14,900 bases of DNA, from assembly GCA_023277325.1 (NCBI GenBank), contig JALRIQ010000162.1, forward strand, positions 1-14,900, read 5' to 3'. The DNA comes from Bacteroidia bacterium. Its GTDB lineage: Bacteria > Bacteroidota > Bacteroidia > UBA8524. The position numbers and the translations under genes are program-made. Below the pieces are notes generated by a model. That model made no database searches. It had not been told where the DNA came from and worked only from the letters and a program-made list of their open reading frames with translations. Shown here in pieces: positions 7,250-14,899 of this stretch; positions within the stretch are counted from its first letter, which is position 1, and the number at the start of each line of letters is the position of its first letter.

Positions 7250-8110
7250 ATGGGAAAGAAAAAACTGGATATAGCAGTTATATCCGATGTGCATCTCGGA
7301 ACCTATGGATGCCATGCCAGAGAGCTTAGTCTCTATCTCAAATCAATCGACCCCGAAATTCTAATTCTTAACGGAGATATCATCGACATCTGGCAATTCA
7401 GCAAAAGGTATTGGCCGGATAGTCATATGAAAATCATTCAACGCATTGTAAAGATGATGAGCCGGGGCACAACCGTGTATTACCTTACCGGGAATCATGA
7501 TGAAATGCTTCGTCGCTTTTCAGACTTTCATCTCAGCAACTTTCATGTACTCGACAAATTGGTGCTTGAAAAAGATGGAAAAAGGATGTGGTTCTTCCAT
7601 GGAGATGTATTTGATGTGACCATGCGCCATAGCAAGTGGCTGGCCAAGCTTGGGGGATGGGGCTATGATATTTTGATCCTATTGAACCGATTTATCAATT
7701 TCATTTCCCAGAAAATCTTGAGAAAGGGCAAAATTTCTTTATCCAAAAAAATTAAAAACGGAGTTAAGTCAGCGATTAAATTCATCGATGATTTTGAAGC
7801 AACGGCAATTGACTTAGCCATCGATAATGGGTATGACTTTGTGGCCTGCGGGCATATTCACCAGCCGGGTATTCAGCATTTGAAAACAGAAAAAGGAGAA
7901 ATAACCTACCTCAATTCGGGGGATTGGGTTGAGAATCTTACCGCGCTGGAGTACCAAAACGGAAATTGGGATTTGTACCGCTATCAGGAAGAAACAGAAA
8001 AAGCTTTCGATGATGAAGAACTCAAAGGAGCTCCATTAATGCAGCACTTGTATGAAGATATTGTAAGCCATTCAGGGAACGGGGAATGGGCATATAAGCA
8101 GGGCGCTTGA
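7250..8110 (+). CDS. LpxH-like metallophosphoesterase (UDP-2,3-diacylglucosamine diphosphatase-like)
   Basis: This 286-residue protein has all the calcineurin-like metal motifs in order: DVHLG (13-17), GDIID (42-46), GNHD (81-84), HGD (117-119) and GHIHQP (201-206). Proteins of this subgroup resemble LpxH, which cleaves UDP-2,3-diacylglucosamine to lipid X in lipid A synthesis at the inner membrane. It is longer than E. coli LpxH (about 240 residues), so the exact substrate is not certain. A basic, amphipathic stretch (about 140-180) could contact membrane lipid. The ATG at 7250 is the first in the frame after the spacer. The last 59 bases overlap the remains of a glycosyltransferase gene in another frame; that pairing suggests an envelope-glycolipid operon before the second gene broke. 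Confidence 0.85.
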   Translation: MGKKKLDIAVISDVHLGTYGCHARELSLYLKSIDPEILILNGDIIDIWQFSKRYWPDSHMKIIQRIVKMMSRGTTVYYLTGNHDEMLRRFSDFHLSNFHVLDKLVLEKDGKRMWFFHGDVFDVTMRHSKWLAKLGGWGYDILILLNRFINFISQKILRKGKISLSKKIKNGVKSAIKFIDDFEATAIDLAIDNGYDFVACGHIHQPGIQHLKTEKGEITYLNSGDWVENLTALEYQNGNWDLYRYQEETEKAFDDEELKGAPLMQHLYEDIVSHSGNGEWAYKQGA

Positions 8111-8445
8111 GTTGATTCCTTCGCTGCAGCAGCTGGGCGAAGTAGATTTATTGTTGAGTGGAACACAATCCGACATCCAATTACCCTGGCCGATTAAATA
8201 CCGTTTCCATGGAATAAGCTTCGTATTTGGAAAAAATGGTGGGGTGGCAATTCTGGAATCCTTGCGCCAGTTTCGTCCGCTTCGATTTCTCCTGGACACT
8301 CTAAAATTACCCTTAGGTGAATACGATCTGGTTATCAGCGACTTTGAACCTGTGAGTGCCTGGGCAGCAATCATCAAGAATAAAAAATGTTTAGGTCTGA
8401 GTCATCAAGCGGCATTCTACAGCTCATCGATCCCAACGCCACGGT
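8052..8445 (+). pseudogene. Broken GT-B glycosyltransferase gene (stop at codon 5, 3' part missing)
   Basis: From the ATG at 8052 the frame reads MKIL, then TAA (8064-8066), then AIQGTGNGHISRALELIP and onward. Family members I recall start MKILYAIQGTGNGH, so a Tyr codon seems to have become a stop. Beyond it the frame keeps family features: LLLSGTQSD, a GKNGGV turn, VISDFEPVSAWA (about 94-104) and GLSHQAAF (about 115-122). These fit MurG-like GT-B proteins of the MJ1255-type family, normally about 330-350 residues. Here similarity ends near codon 130, where unrelated surface-protein sequence begins, so the C-terminal nucleotide-sugar-binding half is absent. A TTG at 8112 would allow translation without the stop but would lose the glycine-rich GTGNGH loop. 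The coding role is therefore doubtful. The 5' end overlaps the LpxH-like gene by 59 bases. Confidence 0.75.
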
Positions 8446-8806
8446 TTCGGTTACCTTAAGTTGGACAAAAGGAAATGGAGCGAGGCGCGTTGTTATAGCT
8501 CGCCTAAGTAATACGGTAAATTATCTTCCCGCAGATACGATCGCCTATACAGCAAATTCTCTGTTTGGGGCTGGTTCAAGCTTTACTTTGAAAGGCTTAA
8601 GCGGAGGAAAATATGGTATGTATTCAGGCCGTGTTGCCAGCAGTACGAGCAACGATATAGGCAGCAGTGATGCAGCGGCCGCCTGGGAAGACAGAAACCT
8701 CGTTGGGTATTACGATACCGATGTAAACCTCGACGGACTCGTTGATGCGGGAGATCGTTCGCAGATATGGAACAATCTCGGCAGCACTTCGAAAGTGGTT
8801 CAGTAA
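8387..8806 (+). pseudogene. Mosaic fragment of a surface protein: FN3-like piece plus dockerin-like C-terminus
   Basis: The open frame gives 139 residues and starts inside the glycosyltransferase remnant, with no signal peptide. Residues about 15-64 (VTLSWTKGNGARRVVIAR, then YTANSLFGAGS) resemble the start of a fibronectin-III-like repeat in secreted Bacteroidota proteins. Residues about 65-139 resemble the dockerin-like, EF-hand-bearing end of such proteins: KYGMYSG, then IGSSDAAAAWEDRN and the calcium-loop-like DVNLDGLVDAGD (112-123), ending SQIWNNLG. In the first loop Arg82 stands where Asp is usual (SGRV, not SGDV). The FN3 piece is cut short, so two unrelated joints seem present. I regard it as gene debris with no intact function. 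A short expressed protein or an assembly artefact are the alternatives. Confidence 0.6.
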
Positions 8807-8830
8807 ATTTCACTATCTTAAAACTATATA

Positions 8831-8855
8831 TCACGGCGCCCCCTATTCGCCGTGA
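8831..8855. terminator. Hairpin downstream of the surface-protein fragment
   Basis: TCACGGCG (8831-8838) and CGCCGTGA (8848-8855) are a perfect 8-bp GC-rich stem with a 9-base loop. It lies 25 bases after the stop at 8806. No T-run follows on either strand, so it is at most a weak or factor-assisted terminator for the plus strand. Confidence 0.4.
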
Positions 8856-8926
8856 GTCATTCATAGCTTCAATTCGAAGTAACAAAGAAATTTTCAACAG
8901 GATTCTACCTGAAGATGCGTATTTCA

Positions 8927-8960
8927 TAAAAATGGCCCAGAATTAATAATCCTGGGCCAT
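8927..8960 (-). terminator. Intrinsic terminator of the rimP-nusA-infB operon
   Basis: On the minus strand ATGGCCCAG (8960-8952) pairs with CTGGGCCAT (8940-8932) across an 11-base AT-rich loop. A T-run (8932-8928) follows at once. The structure begins 22 bases beyond the infB stop codon. Confidence 0.85.
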
Positions 8961-8981
8961 CTAAATATAGGTTTAAGACGC

Positions 8982-11900
8982 TTATTTCAGCGTACGTTTT
9001 ACTTCTACTTCTTCGAAACCTTCAATGATGTCGCCTTCATGGATATCGTTGTAGTTCTTGATTCCAAGACCACACTCATATCCTGCACTTACTTCTTTCA
9101 CATCATCTTTGAAACGTTTCAAGGAATCAAGCGTACCGGTATGCACTACCACACCATCGCGCACTAAGCGGATTTTCGTGTTTCTATTGATTTTACCGTT
9201 AAGCACATAACATCCCGCAATGGTGCCCACCTTGGTAATTTTATACACTTCACGTACTTCAATATTACATACTTCCTTCTCTTGGATATCTGGCTCAAGC
9301 AATCCTTCCATCGCGTCTTTGATCTCTTCGATGGCCTTGTAGATAACTGAGTAGTACTTGATTTCAATTCCTTCGTTTTCAGCCAATTTCTTAGCCTGTC
9401 CGGAAGGTCTTACCTGGAATCCTACAATGATCGCATCCGATGCAGAGGCCAACATAACGTCGGTTTCTGAAATCTGACCCACCGCTTTTTGGATCACGTT
9501 GATCTGGATTTCTTCGGTAGAAAGTTTCAATAAAGAGTCGGCCAAGGCTTCAACAGATCCATCCACGTCACCTTTAACGATGATATTCAATTCCTTGAAG
9601 TTTCCGATAGCCAAACGACGGCCAATCTCATCCAAGGTGATATGTTTCTGTGTTCTCAATCCTTGCTCACGCTGCAATTGCGTGCGCTTGGTTGAGATTT
9701 CTCTTGCTTCCTGATCTGTGGCTGTTGCTACAAAACGGTCACCCGCCTGTGGGGCTCCACTGAAACCGAGAAGGGTTACTGGGGTTGATGGTCCGGCAAC
9801 TTCAATTTTCTTTCCGCGCTCGTTGAACATGGCCTTCACTTTACCCGCATGGGTTCCCGCAATAATTGGGTCCCCTACGCGAAGTGTTCCAGCCTGTACC
9901 ATCACGGTAGTTACAATACCACGTCCTTTATCCAACTGTGCTTCAACCACGGATCCGCTTGCGCGTTTTTCTGGGTTCGCTTTCAAATCGAGCATTTCTG
10001 CCTCGAGCAATACTTTTTCGAGTAGCTCTTCGATATTGATACCCTTCTTCGCAGAAATTTCCTGGCACTGGTATTTTCCTCCCCAATCTTCGACAAGGAT
10101 ATCCATTTGTGCCAGTTGCTCTTTAACGCGGTCTGGGTTAGCACCGTCTTTATCAATTTTATTAATGGCAAATACCATCGGAACCGAAGCCGCTTGAGCG
10201 TGCGCAATGGCCTCTTTTGTTTGCGGCATCACATCATCATCGGCAGCAATCACGATAATCGCGATATCGGTCAACTGAGCACCCCTTGCACGCATCGCGG
10301 TAAAGGCCTCGTGACCCGGAGTATCTAGGAAGGTGATTTTCTTGCCTGATTCCAAGGTTACCTCGTAGGCACCGATATGCTGGGTGATTCCTCCCGCCTC
10401 TCCTGCGATTACGTTTGCTTTACGCACATAATCGAGCAAGGAAGTTTTACCGTGGTCAACGTGACCCATTACAGTAACGATTGGCGCTCTTGGCTGAAGA
10501 TCTTCCGGAGCATCCTCTTCTTCCTGGATAGCTTCCTGAACATCTGCCCCAACAAATTCTACTTCATAACCAAACTCTTCAGCGATGATCGAAATCATTT
10601 CCGCATCGAGACGTTGGTTAATGGAAACCATCATACCCAAACTAAAACATGCCGTGATGACATCGTTTACGCCGACATCCATCATCTTAGCCAATTCGTT
10701 GGCAGAGATGAACTCGGTAACCTTGAGCATTTTTTGATCCATCTCATCGAGACGCATTTGCTCTTCCCTGTTTTGGGCGTGCAAATCTCTCTTCTGACGA
10801 CGACTCTTCTGACGATTTCCACCTCCACGTGCACTTGGCTGCAGTCGAGCAAGTGTTTGCTTCAGTTTATCCTGAATTTGTTTTTCGGTGATTTCCTGTT
10901 TGCCATCGGCATTGCGATTCATTGCTCCAGGAGCCAATTTTTTCTCGCGTGATGGACCATTATTGGTATTTCCCCCCGGACGGTTATTTCCAGCTGGGCG
11001 GTTGTCTCGGTTTTGAGGACCACCGACAGTTTTACGTTTTCTTTTCTTCTTGCCCTCGTGTGAACCATCAGAAGAAGCCACTGGCTTTTTCTTTTGCTCG
11101 GTTGGCAATTCAATTTTTCCAAGAACTTTAAGTCCTTGAAGTTTTTCATATTTCGGTTGTACTACAGACTTATCTTCTTCTTTCGACTCCTCTTTGCTGT
11201 CTTCCGTAGTTTTCGGTTTCACTATAGGCGCTTTCTCTTTGGCTGGGGCCTCAGATTCTTTCTTCTCAGCAGCAGGCTTCTCCTCTTTCTTCGGCTCCTC
11301 TTTTTTCGCCACCGGTTTTTCTTCGGCCTTTGGCGTTTCTTTCTTCGGAGCAGGTTTTTCCTCCACTTTTGGGATTTCGGTTTTTGCCTTTTCTTCGGCC
11401 TTTGGCGCTTCTACTTTCGCAGGAGATTCCTGTTTTGCTTTTTCTTCAGCCTTTGAAGTTTCTTCCTGCTGTTTCGCAACAGGTTTCTCCTCTAATTTCG
11501 GAGTTTCCTTTTTCTCTTCAGCAGGTTTTTCGGCTGGCTTATCTTTCTTCGGCTTCTTAACGTCGTCGAGATTGATTTTACCTACTACCTTCACCTCTAC
11601 CATTGAGTCGCTCGACTCTTCTTTTTTCGGTGCAGGTGCTTTTTCCTCAGCTGGAGGAGGAGTTACTGCCGGTTTGTCCTTGGGGGAGGTAACCGGATTT
11701 ACCGTATTGTTTTTAATCAGAATTAACTCATCATCGTAATCCGAAGTCTCATTTGAGGTCGGTTTTTTTGGCACATCCGAAATTTCGGTTGTTCCATCCT
11801 CTTCTCTCGCTTTCGAGATCTCGAGTTGTTTCGCTTCGTCGCGCGCAGCTTTATCTGATTTAAAATCACGCAAGAGGATATCATACAGATCCTGCGAAAT

Positions 11901-12026
11901 TTTGGCCGTCGGCTTGCTGTCCACTTCGAAACCTTTGTTTCGTAAATGGTCGGCAAGTGTTCCCACTGCAACCCCCAGCTCAGTGGCAACTTTAATGATA
12001 CGGTATGTGTTTTGTTTTTCTGTCAT
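8982..12026 (-). CDS. infB: Translation initiation factor IF-2
   Basis: IF-2 is the GTPase that brings initiator tRNA to the 30S subunit and promotes subunit joining. The protein has 1014 residues. Residues 1-70 hold an IF2_N-like domain ([24 protein letters not shown]). Residues about 105-335 are a Lys/Glu/Pro-rich linker with repeated PKxEEKP-like units. About 336-425 is basic and Gly/Asn-rich. A second IF2_N-like part is at about 433-490. The GTP-binding domain has GHVDHGKT (521-528), DTPGH (568-572), NKID (622-625) and SAK (658-660), followed by the beta-barrel and C-terminal domains. The linker contains two KVxGKIxL motifs, near residues 147 and 301. It is the last gene of the operon, 65 bases after nusA, and a terminator follows. 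Confidence 0.98.
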   Translation of the reverse strand: MTEKQNTYRIIKVATELGVAVGTLADHLRNKGFEVDSKPTAKISQDLYDILLRDFKSDKAARDEAKQLEISKAREEDGTTEISDVPKKPTSNETSDYDDELILIKNNTVNPVTSPKDKPAVTPPPAEEKAPAPKKEESSDSMVEVKVVGKINLDDVKKPKKDKPAEKPAEEKKETPKLEEKPVAKQQEETSKAEEKAKQESPAKVEAPKAEEKAKTEIPKVEEKPAPKKETPKAEEKPVAKKEEPKKEEKPAAEKKESEAPAKEKAPIVKPKTTEDSKEESKEEDKSVVQPKYEKLQGLKVLGKIELPTEQKKKPVASSDGSHEGKKKRKRKTVGGPQNRDNRPAGNNRPGGNTNNGPSREKKLAPGAMNRNADGKQEITEKQIQDKLKQTLARLQPSARGGGNRQKSRRQKRDLHAQNREEQMRLDEMDQKMLKVTEFISANELAKMMDVGVNDVITACFSLGMMVSINQRLDAEMISIIAEEFGYEVEFVGADVQEAIQEEEDAPEDLQPRAPIVTVMGHVDHGKTSLLDYVRKANVIAGEAGGITQHIGAYEVTLESGKKITFLDTPGHEAFTAMRARGAQLTDIAIIVIAADDDVMPQTKEAIAHAQAASVPMVFAINKIDKDGANPDRVKEQLAQMDILVEDWGGKYQCQEISAKKGINIEELLEKVLLEAEMLDLKANPEKRASGSVVEAQLDKGRGIVTTVMVQAGTLRVGDPIIAGTHAGKVKAMFNERGKKIEVAGPSTPVTLLGFSGAPQAGDRFVATATDQEAREISTKRTQLQREQGLRTQKHITLDEIGRRLAIGNFKELNIIVKGDVDGSVEALADSLLKLSTEEIQINVIQKAVGQISETDVMLASASDAIIVGFQVRPSGQAKKLAENEGIEIKYYSVIYKAIEEIKDAMEGLLEPDIQEKEVCNIEVREVYKITKVGTIAGCYVLNGKINRNTKIRLVRDGVVVHTGTLDSLKRFKDDVKEVSAGYECGLGIKNYNDIHEGDIIEGFEEVEVKRTLK

Positions 12027-12091
12027 TATACTTTTTTATTTCCCATTCTTTTTCGGTGGATGGGTCACCATAAAACTTACTCTTTCATCGC

Positions 12092-13336
12092 TTAGTCATT
12101 TTCAAATTCTGAATTAAGAATTCGCTTGATTTCTGCGATGGTTTCTTCTTCTAATTCCGTTCTGCGAACTAGATCTTCATCACTGGTATTCAAAACCGAT
12201 TTTGCGGTATCGAGTCCGATTCCTTTCAACTCATCGATAATCCAGTTTTCGATTTCGTCTGAGAACTCGTCTAGTTCGATATCTTCTTCCACTCCTTCTT
12301 CAGAGTCGCGGAATACGTCGATTTCATAACCGGTTAGCTTACCTGCCAATTTAATATTGTGCCCTCCTTTACCAATGGCCAGTGATACCTGGTCAGGCTT
12401 CAAGAACACAGATACACGTTCTTTTTCCTCGTCCACTTCCATGGAAGTAAGTTTAGCAGGACTCAATGAACGTTGGATATACAATTTAAGGTTTGTAGTA
12501 TAATTAATCACGTCGATGTTCTCGTTGCGCAATTCGCGAACGATTCCATGGATACGTGAACCTTTCATACCCACACAAGCTCCTACAGGATCGATACGGT
12601 CGTCGTAGCTTTCAACAGCCACTTTAGCACGCTCACCTGGCTCACGAACAATCTTTTTGATGGTGATCAAACCATCCAGGATTTCTGGAACTTCCAATTC
12701 GAACAAACGCTCAAGGAATTCTGGAGCCGTACGAGAAAGAATGATACGTGGGTTTCCGTTTAGCATTTCTACGCGAAGAACAACGGAACGAATTCCATCT
12801 CCTTTTTTATAGAAATCACTTGGAATCATTTCACTTTTTGGAAGAATAAGCTCATTGCCTTCATCATCCAAAATCATCAATTCCTTTTTCCAGATTTGGT
12901 ATACTTCACCCGCTACAATCTCACCTACGCGATCTTTGTATTTGCGGTATACTTCGTCTTTCTCAAGTTCGAGGATTTTCGACATCAGGGTTTGACGAGC
13001 AGTAAGGATTTGACGGCGGCCAAAGTCGATCAAGAATACTTGCTCAATCGCCTCTTCACCTACTTCAAAGTCCTCTTCGATTTTCTTCGCATCCGTGATA
13101 CCTACTTGCAAGGCTGGATCTTCTAAATCTGCATCTTCTACAATCTCACGGGTTCTCCAAATCTCGAGGTCACCGTTTTCGGTATTGATGATGACGTCGC
13201 AATTCTCATCCGTGCCGAATTTCTTTTTCAGCATGCTACGGAAAACGTCTTCAAGCACACGCATCATGGTGGCCCTGTCGATGTTCTTAAACTCCTTGAA
13301 TTCCGCAAAGGAATCCACTAAACCTAAGTTACTCAT
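12092..13336 (-). CDS. nusA: Transcription termination/antitermination protein NusA
   Basis: NusA binds RNA polymerase and nascent RNA and modulates pausing, termination and antitermination. The 414-residue protein has the family order: N-terminal polymerase-binding domain (about 1-130), S1 domain (about 136-200), KH1 with GACVGMKGSRI (252-262) and KH2 with AIGKGGHNIKLA (320-331). After the KH domains comes an acidic stretch (about 345-365) and a short helical HhH-like segment, not the two acidic repeats of E. coli NusA. It starts 4 bases after rimP, consistent with coupled expression. In E. coli NusA controls its own operon, which bears on the leader hairpin described at 13825-13846. Confidence 0.97.
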   Translation of the reverse strand: MSNLGLVDSFAEFKEFKNIDRATMMRVLEDVFRSMLKKKFGTDENCDVIINTENGDLEIWRTREIVEDADLEDPALQVGITDAKKIEEDFEVGEEAIEQVFLIDFGRRQILTARQTLMSKILELEKDEVYRKYKDRVGEIVAGEVYQIWKKELMILDDEGNELILPKSEMIPSDFYKKGDGIRSVVLRVEMLNGNPRIILSRTAPEFLERLFELEVPEILDGLITIKKIVREPGERAKVAVESYDDRIDPVGACVGMKGSRIHGIVRELRNENIDVINYTTNLKLYIQRSLSPAKLTSMEVDEEKERVSVFLKPDQVSLAIGKGGHNIKLAGKLTGYEIDVFRDSEEGVEEDIELDEFSDEIENWIIDELKGIGLDTAKSVLNTSDEDLVRRTELEEETIAEIKRILNSEFEND

Positions 13337-13340
13337 TCTT

Positions 13341-13811
13341 CTATCGTTTAAAGGAAACGACCACCCTGGGGTCGTTTATTTGTTCAAATTTATACGCGTT
13401 CAGCAACAGCTGTTTTTTCTTACCTTTTTCTTTGAAAGTCTCTTCAATTTTGAGGATGTCGCCATCCATCTCCACAAATCGACCTTCGCGTTTGGTTCCT
13501 TCCATATCAGTGAATTCCAGGTTTCTACCAATATGTTTGGTGAACTGACGAAGCAATTTTAAAGGACGATCAACGCCCGGAGAACTTACCTCTACAGTAA
13601 ATGCCCCTACTTCATCAGGAATTTCTTCATCAATGCGTGCAGAAACTTTTCGACCTACCCGACTACATTCTACGATAGGAATTCCTTCATCCCCATCCAG
13701 CAAAACGCTGATTAGCTTGCCACTACCGCTCTTCACTACCTCGACAACGAAGTACTGAGGATCTTCAATAGCCTCTTCTGCGAATTGTTGTATTTGTGCC
13801 GACAGCTCCAT
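13341..13811 (-). CDS. rimP: Ribosome maturation factor RimP
   Basis: RimP helps assemble the 30S subunit. From the ATG at 13811 it has 156 residues, the usual size. The central VEVSSPGVDRPLK is the family hallmark, preceded by a GDEGIPIVECSRVGRKVSARID region and followed by a C-terminal SH3-like part. An in-frame TTG at 13823 would start next to the leader T-run and is less likely. It is first in the rimP-nusA-infB operon, with a promoter at 13868-13897 and a terminator-like hairpin between promoter and start. Confidence 0.96.
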   Translation of the reverse strand: MELSAQIQQFAEEAIEDPQYFVVEVVKSGSGKLISVLLDGDEGIPIVECSRVGRKVSARIDEEIPDEVGAFTVEVSSPGVDRPLKLLRQFTKHIGRNLEFTDMEGTKREGRFVEMDGDILKIEETFKEKGKKKQLLLNAYKFEQINDPRVVVSFKR

Positions 13812-13824
13812 TTTTTTCTGCAAT

Positions 13825-13846
13825 AAAAAAGGGGACGCTGTCCCCT
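13825..13846 (-). terminator. Terminator-like hairpin in the rimP leader (possible attenuator)
   Basis: On the minus strand AGGGGAC (13846-13840... read from 13846) pairs with GTCCCCT (ending 13830) around a 3-base AGC loop, followed by six T (13830-13825). This is a textbook intrinsic terminator shape. It sits between the operon promoter and the rimP ATG, 13 bases upstream of the start codon. No minus-strand gene lies upstream in the window that it could close. Confidence 0.7.
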
Positions 13847-13867
13847 CTTCTTACACTCATTTCGCTG

Positions 13868-13897
13868 CAAAAATAACACGATTTGTTGGATTTACAA
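13868..13897 (-). promoter_or_regulatory. Promoter of the rimP-nusA-infB operon
   Basis: On the minus strand TTG (13897-13895) is followed after exactly 19 bases by TATTTTTG (13875-13868). Both elements and their spacing fit the Bacteroidota primary sigma consensus (TTG at -33, TAnnTTTG at -7). Transcription would begin near 13862, giving a leader of about 50 bases before the rimP ATG. Confidence 0.65.
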
Positions 13898-13905
13898 GGG
13901 AAGAC

Positions 13906-14012
13906 TTGAGATTTAGAATGAGGTTAAGGTTGAGCTTGAGGCAGGGTATTTGACTAATTGTTAAAGCTCCAAGCAACCTTAAGCTAGACCTTGGCCTATA
14001 CCTTAATCTAAT
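13906..14012. repeat. Hexamer-periodic imperfect inverted array
   Basis: Six consecutive hexamers run from 13906 to 13941: TTGAGA, TTTAGA, ATGAGG, TTAAGG, TTGAGC, TTGAGG (consensus TTGAGG). After a 35-base spacer, six hexamers of mostly complementary type run from 13977 to 14012: CCTTAA, GCTAGA, CCTTGG, CCTATA, CCTTAA, TCTAAT. The two 36-base arms could form an imperfect hairpin. The array fills the spacer between the rimP promoter and the methyltransferase gene. Confidence 0.55.
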
Positions 14013-14018
14013 TTGTAC

Positions 14019-14026
14019 TATTTTTG
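14019..14026 (+). promoter_or_regulatory. -7 promoter element of the methyltransferase gene
   Basis: TATTTTTG fits TAnnTTTG and ends 14 bases before the ATG at 14041, so transcription would start only a few bases upstream of the gene. A TTG at 13991-13993 is 25 bases upstream, farther than the usual 17-23, so the -33 element is unclear. Confidence 0.45.
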
Positions 14027-14040
14027 CACACTTCGAAACC

Positions 14041-14820
14041 ATGATATTTGACAGAGAAAGACCATCGTTTGAGCCATCGAATAATGTTACCGTAAAACGT
14101 TGCTTTTACGCTTACGAATACGCTCAAGAATATGTGAAAGGGAAAAATGTAGCCGATATTGGTTGTGGGTCTGGCTACGGTACAGTGCACCTTGCTAAAT
14201 TTGCAGCAAATGCCACTGGCGTTGACTACTCAGCAGAAACCCTTGAAAATTCGCGCAAAGAATATGCGGAAGTGAAAAACCTCAGCTTTGTGCATGGAAA
14301 GGTGCCGCCAGTTCCTTTGGAATCTGAAAGCATGGACGTGGTTACTGCCTTCCAATTCATCGAACATATTCCGAATCCGGTTGATTTTATTCGCGATATA
14401 CACCGGGTACTAAAACCAGGAGGAGTTTTCCTTTGCACTACTGTCAATGCAAAAATGTCGCTGGCCAGAAATCCGTTTCACGTTTTTGAATACGATTTCG
14501 CTTGGATGGAAAAAGACTTCAGAAAGGTTTTTGATGACGTAGAAATGATCGGTCTGCAAGGCAATGACCGCGTGAACAAATACTACCAGGACAATAACAA
14601 ATGGGTGCAAAGCATCTTAAAATGGGATATTTTAAAACTTCACAAGATTGTTCCTGCTTCTTGGGTAACCCTTCCCTATAATTTCCTTACCAGCAAAATG
14701 CGTAAAGAATTAGCCGAAGAAAACCCGATTGCACTTGATATCGACACCAAAGATTTCTTCCTGACTAAAGAAGACCTGGATAATACCTGGGATATTTTTG
14801 TGGTAGCAAGGAAGAAGTAG
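14041..14820 (+). CDS. Class I SAM-dependent methyltransferase
   Basis: This 259-residue protein has the Methyltransf_11-type Rossmann motifs: motif I VADIGCGSGYG (37-47), the acidic end of strand 2 GVDYS (60-64), VVTAFQFIEHI (100-110) and HRVLKPGG (121-128). These bind S-adenosylmethionine. The C-terminal 120 residues carry aromatic and basic stretches without a substrate signature I recognise, so small molecule, lipid or sugar acceptors all remain possible. The ATG at 14041 follows a -7 element closely. It is divergent from the rimP operon and appears to stand alone, followed by an octamer repeat and a strong hairpin. Confidence 0.88.
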   Translation: MIFDRERPSFEPSNNVTVKRCFYAYEYAQEYVKGKNVADIGCGSGYGTVHLAKFAANATGVDYSAETLENSRKEYAEVKNLSFVHGKVPPVPLESESMDVVTAFQFIEHIPNPVDFIRDIHRVLKPGGVFLCTTVNAKMSLARNPFHVFEYDFAWMEKDFRKVFDDVEMIGLQGNDRVNKYYQDNNKWVQSILKWDILKLHKIVPASWVTLPYNFLTSKMRKELAEENPIALDIDTKDFFLTKEDLDNTWDIFVVARKK

Positions 14821-14822
14821 AC

Positions 14823-14846
14823 TTGTCGACTTGTCGACTCGTCGAC
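14823..14846. repeat. Three tandem 8-bp repeats after the methyltransferase gene
   Basis: TTGTCGAC, TTGTCGAC and TCGTCGAC follow each other without spacing, starting 3 bases after the stop codon at 14820. Each unit contains the palindrome GTCGAC. This is a short simple-sequence array with no coding sense here. Confidence 0.7.
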
Positions 14847-14859
14847 AACGAGACCATCC

Positions 14860-14899
14860 TCTTCGAAAGCTTTACTCGTCCTCAAACAGCTTTCGAAGA
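14860..14899. terminator. Strong 12-bp hairpin near the right edge
   Basis: TCTTCGAAAGCT (14860-14871) and AGCTTTCGAAGA (14888-14899) are perfect reverse complements around a 16-base loop. It lies 40 bases after the methyltransferase stop and may end its transcript. The window stops one base after it, so a T-run on the plus strand cannot be checked; none is seen on the minus side. Confidence 0.5.

Noticed and set aside
8112..8459. Intact 115-residue protein starting at TTG 8112
   Set aside because: The frame continues upstream through the conserved GTGNGH loop to the stop at 8064, so this start would cut off an essential part; it is better read as part of a broken gene.
8583..8927. Minus-strand 114-codon frame beyond infB
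   Set aside because: It is antisense to the dockerin-like fragment, shows no motif, and lies downstream of the infB terminator without a promoter.
11094..11739. Plus-strand open frames rich in Phe and Ser opposite the IF-2 linker
   Set aside because: They are antisense shadows of the Lys/Glu/Pro-rich low-complexity linker of infB, which is certain; the antisense codons of Lys and Glu give Phe, Leu and Ser.
13857..14042. Minus-strand 61-codon frame with an LNLNL-like stretch upstream of rimP
   Set aside because: The alternating residues come from the TTGAGG hexamer periodicity; the frame also runs across the promoter and has no family resemblance.
14823..14846. Possible CRISPR-like repeat
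   Set aside because: The units are only 8 bases and have no spacers between them, so this is a simple tandem repeat.
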